From: Ehrlichia ruminantium
GTDB taxonomy: Bacteria > Pseudomonadota > Alphaproteobacteria > Rickettsiales > Anaplasmataceae
NCBI RefSeq assembly: GCF_009728835.1
Contig: NZ_CP033455.1
Span: forward strand, 124,001-188,000
DNA: 64,000 nucleotides
Direction: 5' to 3'
Position numbers and translations under genes: made by a program. The notes below the pieces were generated by a model. The model worked only from the letters and a program-made list of their open reading frames with translations. It did no database searches and was not told the DNA's origin. This document shows, piece by piece, positions 59,326-64,000 of the stretch. The first letter of the stretch is position 1; the number at the start of each line of letters is the position of its first letter.

Positions 59326-59394
59326 CGCAGTCTGGTTTAGCGTGTCAGTCTGGGGGACTGGAGGTCGTGGGTTCAAATCCCATCATTCCGACCA
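59316..59394 (+). tRNA. tRNA-Pro (anticodon GGG)
   Basis: Acceptor CGGAGTG pairs with CATTCCG (one wobble), then ACCA, so the CCA is encoded. The D-stem is GCGC/GCGT, the anticodon stem TCAGT/ACTGG with loop CTGGGGG, and the T-arm contains GGGTTCAAATCCC. It overlaps the merR stop codon by ten bases. Confidence 0.93.
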
Positions 59395-60671
59395 TTTTGC
59401 TATTTTACAATTTTATGGGAATATGATTTCAGTTGTAGTGTTTTGATTTGTAGAATATACATGCTTAATGTATTTAAATTGATTAATACTTTTTTACTAT
59501 GTTAACTTTGGTGTACCACCTTTATTAAAATTGAATTATATCGTAGTCAGTATATTGTATTTTCTAATTTTTGTGAGCTGAATGATAAGAATAACAGTGT
59601 AAGGTTATGAGTGTAATCAATATTTGCAACATTTAATGATCCAGGTATTAAAAAGGTACTTCATATAGTATTGAGTATTTTTATTATAGCTATAAATACT
59701 ACCGCTCATTACATAACATTGTGCTGCTTCAGTATGCAATAGAACCATCAGACCTATGAAATCACAAGTTTAATTAGTATTGAACATTATGTTAACGATT
59801 CAGAGATTAAAAAAGTTCTTCATATAGTATTAAATATTTCTGTTACATATACTACTGTGCATTACAATAACCATTATGCTACTTCAGTGATGCAATAAAA
59901 CCGTTAAACCTTATAAGGTTACGAGTTATTAGTATTGAACATTGTATTAACGATTCAGGGATTAAAAAAGTTCTCCATATAGTATTAAATATTTCTGTTG
60001 CATATACTACTGTGCATTACAATAACCATTATGCTACTTCAGTGATGCAATAAAACCGTTGAACCTTATAAGGTTACGAATTATTAGTATTAAACATTGT
60101 ATTAACGATGCAGGGATTAAAAAATTCTCTGTATAGTGCTAAATATTTCTGTTACATATACTACTGTGCATTACAATAACCATTATGCTACTTCAATGAT
60201 GCAATAAAACCGTTAAACCTTATAAGGTTACGAATTATTAGTATTGAACATTGTATTAACGATGCAGGGATTAAAAAAGTTCTCCATATAGTATTAAATA
60301 TTTCTGTTACATATACTACTGTACATTACAATAACCATTATGCTGCTTCGGTTATGCGATAGAACCATCAAGCCTTAAATTTGTTAGTTTAGTCAAGAGA
60401 ACTGTTTTTTATTGGTACAGTTTAATAAATAAGTTAGCAACTGTGTATAATTTTGTAGTAAGAGTTGTATGTTATTGTAGCATTATTACTTTTTTATAGC
60501 GTCTCTTTTTTCTTTATTGAGTTTAATAATTCCTTTATTGATTAGTAAATGAAGACTTATTATTCTTGATTAAGTGGAGCTTGTGTTTGGTATGATTTTT
60601 TTGCTAGCTGATTAACCTGAAATTCATTGTAGTGGATTAACAAACAACGTTAGTCTGCTATTGTATTAGTG
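59395..60671. other. Spacer between tRNA-Pro and tRNA-Ser
   Basis: About 1.3 kb with no credible gene. The bulk is the 155-bp tandem array listed separately; the stretch from 60380 to 60671 is AT-rich with nothing recognised. Confidence 0.5.
59590..60375. repeat. Tandem array, ~155-bp unit, ~5 copies
   Basis: GGGATTAAAAAAGTTCT-like sequence recurs near 59646 (diverged), 59805, 59960, 60115 and 60269, periods of 154-160 bp. The units also share CATTACAATAACCATTATGC. Three of the unit junctions carry the exact palindrome AACCTTATAAGGTT. Unlike the other arrays it is not strongly G/T-biased on the plus strand. Confidence 0.92.
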
Positions 60672-60759
60672 CGGATGGAGTGGGATTCGAACCCACGGTA
60701 CGCTATTAACGTACGTCAGTTTTCAAGACTGGTGCCTTAAACCGCTCGGCCATCCATCC
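60672..60759 (-). tRNA. tRNA-Ser (anticodon TGA)
   Basis: Class II cloverleaf on the minus strand. The acceptor GGATGGA pairs with TCCATCC, discriminator G; the D-arm has GGCCGAGCGGTTTAAGGC; the anticodon stem-loop is CAGTCTTGAAAACTG; there is a long variable arm (about 18 bases with TACGTTAATAGCGTA) and the T-loop GGTTCGAATCC. CCA is not encoded. Confidence 0.95.
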
Positions 60760-60901
60760 AACTCACTTTTAACATAATATTTTAAATAGTGCAATAGCTC
60801 TTTGTTTTGATAAATTATTGATAGATATTAATGTATTATAACTATAGGTAAAAATATTTAATATAAGAGTTACTAAACTTATAACTTAGCTATTATAGGA
60901 G

Positions 60902-60971
60902 TTGTATAGTGTGACTTATTTACTATACAAGATTGCTCTTAAAACAAAATTAACACACTAAAATGTATAAT
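60902..60971 (+). promoter_or_regulatory. Candidate promoter and dyad upstream of the TRP-like gene
   Basis: A perfect 9-bp inverted repeat, TTGTATAGT (60902-60910) and ACTATACAA (60922-60930) with an 11-base gap, is followed by an exact TATAAT at 60966-60971, about 33 bp before the start codon. No well-spaced -35 box is evident. The dyad could be a regulator binding site. Confidence 0.35.
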
Positions 60972-61003
60972 ATAAGTATGCTACTATACTAATAGGTTAT
61001 TGT

Positions 61004-61864
61004 ATGATTCATTCAACATCAGAAGATTGTATGCTTCATTTAACAACAAAAATTGACAATGTTGATTTTGGTAGTGATTTAAGTGTTTATGGTAACGATC
61101 AATTTTCTGTTTCAAGTGGTGGTCTCAGAATGGACGTTGGATATCATAAACATGATCATGGCCATGAACATGAACATGAGCACGAACATGATCATGATCA
61201 TGGAGCATATCATGTCATGTTTATAGATAATAATAATGGCCATATACTTTCAGATTTTCATGGTGTTGTTGGTAAGCATATTATGCTTGATGTACTAAAT
61301 CATAGTCTGCAAGCTTCTTTTATAGTAAATTTAATGGAACCTTTTTCACCATTTTTGCATAAAGAAAATTCTCATTTTGCTCTTAATGTTCATCCTGTAG
61401 GTGAAGATTGCTATAACTATCATAATGATGGTAATCATGAAGGTCATACTCATATTGATCAGGTAAATATAGGTGCAGCTGTTCAAAATGTACTTGGATC
61501 TAATACTGCTGTAGAAGCAACTACACCTCAAACTCCTCCAGTTGAATCTAGTAGATCTACTCAAGATGTGACTAGACCTAATACTGCTGTGGAAGCAACT
61601 ACACCTCAAACTCCTTCAGTTAGATCTGATGGTGAACCTGCTACTCAAAATGTACCTAGATCTGGTACTATTGTAGAAACAACTGAATCTCAAGCTCATT
61701 CAGTTGAATCTAGTGGATCTACTCAAGATGTGTCTAGATCTGATGCTGCTGTAGAAGCAACTACACCTCAAAATCCTTCAGTTGAGTCTACTAGTAGATT
61801 TGGAAATAACCAATTTACTTTTGGCCATCGTGATGCCAACGAAAAAGTATTTGCTAATTTATAA
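61004..61864 (+). CDS. Tandem-repeat / mucin-like antigen, TRP36/TRP47 family
   Basis: Surface-exposed or secreted acidic antigen; family members E. canis gp36, E. chaffeensis gp47 and the E. ruminantium mucin-like protein are immunodominant and repeat-bearing. The 286-aa product has the family start MLHLTTKIDNVDFGSDLSVYG (preceded by nine extra residues), a His-rich run at 48-70 (KHDHGHEHEHEHEHDHDHG), the conserved SDFHGVVGKHIMLDVLNHSL, then about four imperfect 26-28-aa repeats at 160-264 with consensus TQDVSRS.AAVEATTPQ.PSVES, rich in Thr, Ser and Pro, and a short tail. No signal peptide is seen; family members leave by type I secretion. ATG 61031 (MLHLTT) is an alternative start. Confidence 0.85.
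   Translation: MIHSTSEDCMLHLTTKIDNVDFGSDLSVYGNDQFSVSSGGLRMDVGYHKHDHGHEHEHEHEHDHDHGAYHVMFIDNNNGHILSDFHGVVGKHIMLDVLNHSLQASFIVNLMEPFSPFLHKENSHFALNVHPVGEDCYNYHNDGNHEGHTHIDQVNIGAAVQNVLGSNTAVEATTPQTPPVESSRSTQDVTRPNTAVEATTPQTPSVRSDGEPATQNVPRSGTIVETTESQAHSVESSGSTQDVSRSDAAVEATTPQNPSVESTSRFGNNQFTFGHRDANEKVFANL
61151..61204 (+). repeat. In-frame hexanucleotide (CATGAA/CATGAT) repeat
   Basis: A run of about nine near-identical hexamers encodes alternating His-Glu and His-Asp pairs in the TRP-like protein. Slippage would add or remove dipeptides without shifting the frame. Confidence 0.85.
61478..61796 (+). repeat. In-frame ~81-bp repeats of the TRP-like gene, ~4 copies
   Basis: Each unit reads (T/V)Q(D/N)V..S.(T/A)AVEATTPQ.P(S)VES. 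Unit lengths are 26-28 codons and identity between units is moderate, so they are not freshly duplicated. Ser/Thr-rich repeats are the antigenic and glycan-like part of family members. Confidence 0.85.
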
Positions 61865-63095
61865 AACATAACAAATATATGTAGACAATCGTTTCCCTAA
61901 ATAATGAGACAATACTTGATCTTAAGTATATGAATAAAAGGACTTACCTCCTATAGTGTAACTAATATATAGGAGGTAAATCTTTTCGTGTGTTAATTAC
62001 AAGATATTAATACTATATTTTTTTAGAAAGATATAGTATTTTTTATTATTAAAATGATATAATAATAAAAAATTCATTATTTATTTAGTATTATATTTAT
62101 ATAATCTACAATAATCATTGATTGTTATTTAGAAACTTAAAGTTAAATTTATGAATATCAGCTTTAAAAACATATAATGTTGGATACTTTTTATAAAATT
62201 TGAGTATTAATAAATAATAATGAATGTTGTTACGTTTAATTATTTAATTGATTATAATAATCTAAAGTTGCTATTAAATAACTTTATTTTTAGCAAATAT
62301 AAGAAAATTGTTATTAGATCATTTTTATAGCAAATATGTCTCGACTATATAAATTTTATATGTACATTTCCTTTGACATTGACACAAATAGATATGCAAT
62401 TTGTATACAGTATCTTCTTGATCGAAATAAATAAGCACAATTTAATGTTAAAATTATTACTTGTTATATTTGGTATATAAGTAAAGTCGTAAAATACTAT
62501 TATCGGGTTTAAATATTATATTTTGGAAATTTTTATACTTGATATTAAACTCGTTAAATGTTGGACAAATATTGTCTGATTATGCAAACTGCGGATATTA
62601 TTGGTAACTAGTGTTATTGGAATAACATTTTGATTTATTATTATTCTTAATGAGAACTTCAGTTTAGAAGTAAAAAACTTATATTATTTTTTGTAAATAT
62701 CGTATGTGATAAGTATGTATAATGTTAGTGCTCATATTATAAAGTTGTTATTGTTGTACTCTAAATTGCACTAAAGTTTATTTACTTACTATAATAATAT
62801 AATTAATCTTTGATTTTCTTAAATATGAAAATTATTTGATTTCTAGTATAAGGGTAAAATTAATAAGCTAATTAATAGCTTATTAAAGATGTTGATTTCT
62901 TTTTTTGTTTTTGATTGTATGATGACCCATTATTAAATGTTGTGTATGTTTTTATTTATTACAAAAGATGTACAATAATTCTTCAAAAAAGTGTATTTAT
63001 GGTTTTTAATAAGTAATAGTAATCTAAATACATCTATAATCCTTGGTACAATAATTTTTGCTTTTTGAAAATATGTATATCTGCGTGTTATCTCT
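61865..63095. other. AT-rich spacer downstream of the TRP-like gene
   Basis: About 1.2 kb. Apart from the terminator at its left end I see no gene, repeat or RNA. The composition is even more AT-rich than the other spacers. Confidence 0.4.
61941..61987 (+). terminator. Rho-independent terminator of the TRP-like gene
   Basis: TTACCTCCTATA (61944-61955) and TATAGGAGGTAA (61968-61979) form a perfect 12-bp stem around a 12-base loop, followed by ATCTTTTCG. The stem extends with one mismatch. It ends about 120 bp after the stop codon and is the strongest terminator in the window. Confidence 0.8.
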
Positions 63096-63314
63096 GTGAG
63101 TATATTATTCTCAAATGTTCATTTTTATAGTGTTGTTGGCAAAAATATTATACTTAATGTACTAAATCACAGTTTACAAGCTCCTTTTATAGTGAATTTT
63201 ATGCAATCTTTTTCACAGTTTTTATATAAAGAAGGTTCTAATGATATTGATATATTATCTCGTAATAACCTTGATATGATAGAATTTACAATCTTAATGT
63301 ATATAGTACTGTAA
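63096..63314 (+). pseudogene. Truncated, decayed second copy of the TRP-like gene
   Basis: A 72-codon frame whose segment FYSVVGKNIILNVLNHSLQA and the following PFIVNFMQSFSQFLYKEGS align with residues 85-123 of the TRP-like protein 2 kb upstream (FHGVVGKHIMLDVLNHSLQA, SFIVNLMEPFSPFLHKENS). About 65% of residues agree. The MLHLTT head, His-rich run and repeats are missing, and the sequence diverges after the match. It is most likely the remnant of a tandem gene duplication, though a short expressed peptide cannot be excluded. Confidence 0.8.
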
Positions 63315-63379
63315 ACTAACACGGGGCATACTGTTTATAATACCTCTTAGATACATTAGCCTAATGTGAGTATTTCATT

Positions 63380-63740
63380 TTTGTTATGTTTGTAGAAAAA
63401 ATACAATTTTATTATTAATGTTCTTATAGTAAGTATGCTATCTTTTGCTGTAATTTTTTTAGTTTTGAGAAATCAATGATAATACTGTTTTTAGTAATAT
63501 TATAAAGTAGCTTAATGCATAATTAATAATTATCTAATATAAGCAACTTTCTTTAATAACCTTTCTGACTTCTTATTATGTGTTTATAGGAAGAAATACA
63601 ATTTTGCTACTTAAATGTTCTTATAGTGAATGCTTGCTGTATTTTATTATAATTCTTTTAATTTTTGGGATTAATTATAGTCCTACTTGTGCTATTAAAA
63701 TGGCTTAACGTATCATTGATAATAACAAATATAAACTTTT
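63380..63740. repeat. Decayed two-copy repeat, ~196 bp
   Basis: Segments beginning near 63385 and 63580 share a TATGT.T.TAG(A/G)AA.AAATACAATTTT-like block and AATGTTCTTATAGT. The rest of each copy matches weakly. It is the only repeat in the gene-free stretch 63315-63753. Confidence 0.6.
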
Positions 63741-63753
63741 ATAAATGAATTTA

Positions 63754-63775
63754 GTATTGGTAGTACTACCAATAC
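63754..63775. other. Perfect 22-bp palindrome at the trpS stop codon
   Basis: GTATTGGTAGT and its exact reverse complement ACTACCAATAC abut without a spacer. The palindrome includes the trpS stop codon. On the minus strand it could act as part of a terminator, but no T-tract follows; it could also be a protein binding site. Confidence 0.6.
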
Positions 63776-64000
63776 CCTACAATCTTTTTGATTTCTATTA
63801 TATGCTTATTTGCAATAGACGCAGCCTTATTATTTCCTGCTGTTAATATACTATGTAAGTGTGTTGTATCTTCTAGCAACTCTTTCAATTTTTGCCGTAT
63901 TGGAGATATATTGGTAATAATTAATTCTGCTAATTCTTCCTTGAATTGTTTTGTACTGAGGTTTGCAATGTTAACACATATTTGTTCTATACTGATGTTT
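63766..64000 (-). CDS. trpS: Tryptophanyl-tRNA synthetase, C-terminal part
   Basis: The 3' end of a gene that runs off the right edge of the window. The readable C-terminus of about 77 aa includes KQFKEELAELIITNISPIRQ and KLKELLEDTTHLHSILTAGN, then KAASIANKHIIEIKKIVG, the helix pattern that closes bacterial TrpS. The catalytic motifs lie outside the window. Confidence 0.8.
   Translation of the reverse strand, partial: NISIEQICVNIANLSTKQFKEELAELIITNISPIRQKLKELLEDTTHLHSILTAGNNKAASIANKHIIEIKKIVGYW

Noticed and set aside
5218-60375. CRISPR array interpretation of the spacer repeats
   Set aside because: The units are contiguous 120-226-bp tandem copies without short unique spacers, and no cas gene is present.
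1-64000. Insertion sequences or prophage
   Set aside because: No transposase, integrase or phage structural frame was found; duplications here have no terminal inverted repeats or target duplications that I can see.

Overview
The window is from an AT-rich, obligately intracellular alphaproteobacterium of the Anaplasmataceae, almost certainly Ehrlichia. Evidence: protein-level resemblance to that genus throughout, scattered single-copy housekeeping genes, no transposons, and a tandem-repeat surface/secreted antigen gene with the MLHLTT...DF N-terminus of the Ehrlichia TRP36/TRP47/mucin-like family. By my sum of gene lengths only about 63% of the window is coding, and several spacers are filled with long tandem arrays. 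Low coding density plus spacer arrays is the known hallmark of Ehrlichia ruminantium, so that species is my best guess; the repeat units of the TRP-like antigen do not match the short mucin-type unit I remember for that species, so the species call is tentative.

Layout. 0.2-11.6 kb: plus-strand guaA, gltA, a TIGR02049-type glutamate-cysteine ligase and valS, each alone and separated by 1-2 kb spacers holding a heptamer array, a two-and-a-half-copy repeat, a 185-bp array and a 120-bp array. 12.2-15.9 kb: compact minus-strand cluster atpH-atpA-greA-ribB-smpB. 15.9-21.0 kb: a 164-bp array, then the overlapping minus cluster lolC/E - mitofilin-like - hemY - DUF1467. 21.0-26.6 kb: 121-bp array, then plus-strand holA, ccmF, ygfZ. 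26.6-38.8 kb: decayed 160-bp array, then minus-strand purF, rplY-pth, dapE-comF, hemJ-thioredoxin-antiporter and pdhB. 40.3-49.9 kb: a hypothetical membrane protein of skewed composition, tRNA-Leu, tldD, ychF, a 226-bp array, ispF and ispD. 50.1-56.3 kb: two consecutive large hypothetical genes with an N-terminal TM pair followed by coiled coil; the first (1585 aa) ends in thirteen 47-aa repeats of two kinds arranged as a higher-order three-unit repeat. 57.1-60.8 kb: purE with a TlpA-like thioredoxin gene, ihfA-merR-tRNA-Pro, a 155-bp array and tRNA-Ser. 61.0-64.0 kb: the TRP36/47-like antigen gene with a strong terminator, a decayed fragment of a second copy 2 kb downstream, and the 3' end of trpS.

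The conserved genes serve GMP and purine synthesis (guaA, purF, purE), the TCA cycle and pyruvate entry (gltA, pdhB), ATP synthase, heme and cytochrome c maturation (hemJ, ccmF, possibly the TlpA-like thioredoxin), isoprenoids (ispD, ispF), translation (valS, trpS, smpB, pth, rplY) and lipoprotein export. Accessory biology is concentrated in the 593-aa, 1585-aa and 449-aa hypothetical proteins and the TRP antigen, all candidate host-interaction proteins. The most notable structural signals are the higher-order protein repeat, an inverted partial copy of the 449-aa gene lying just behind it, the truncated TRP copy, and at least ten unrelated spacer arrays.
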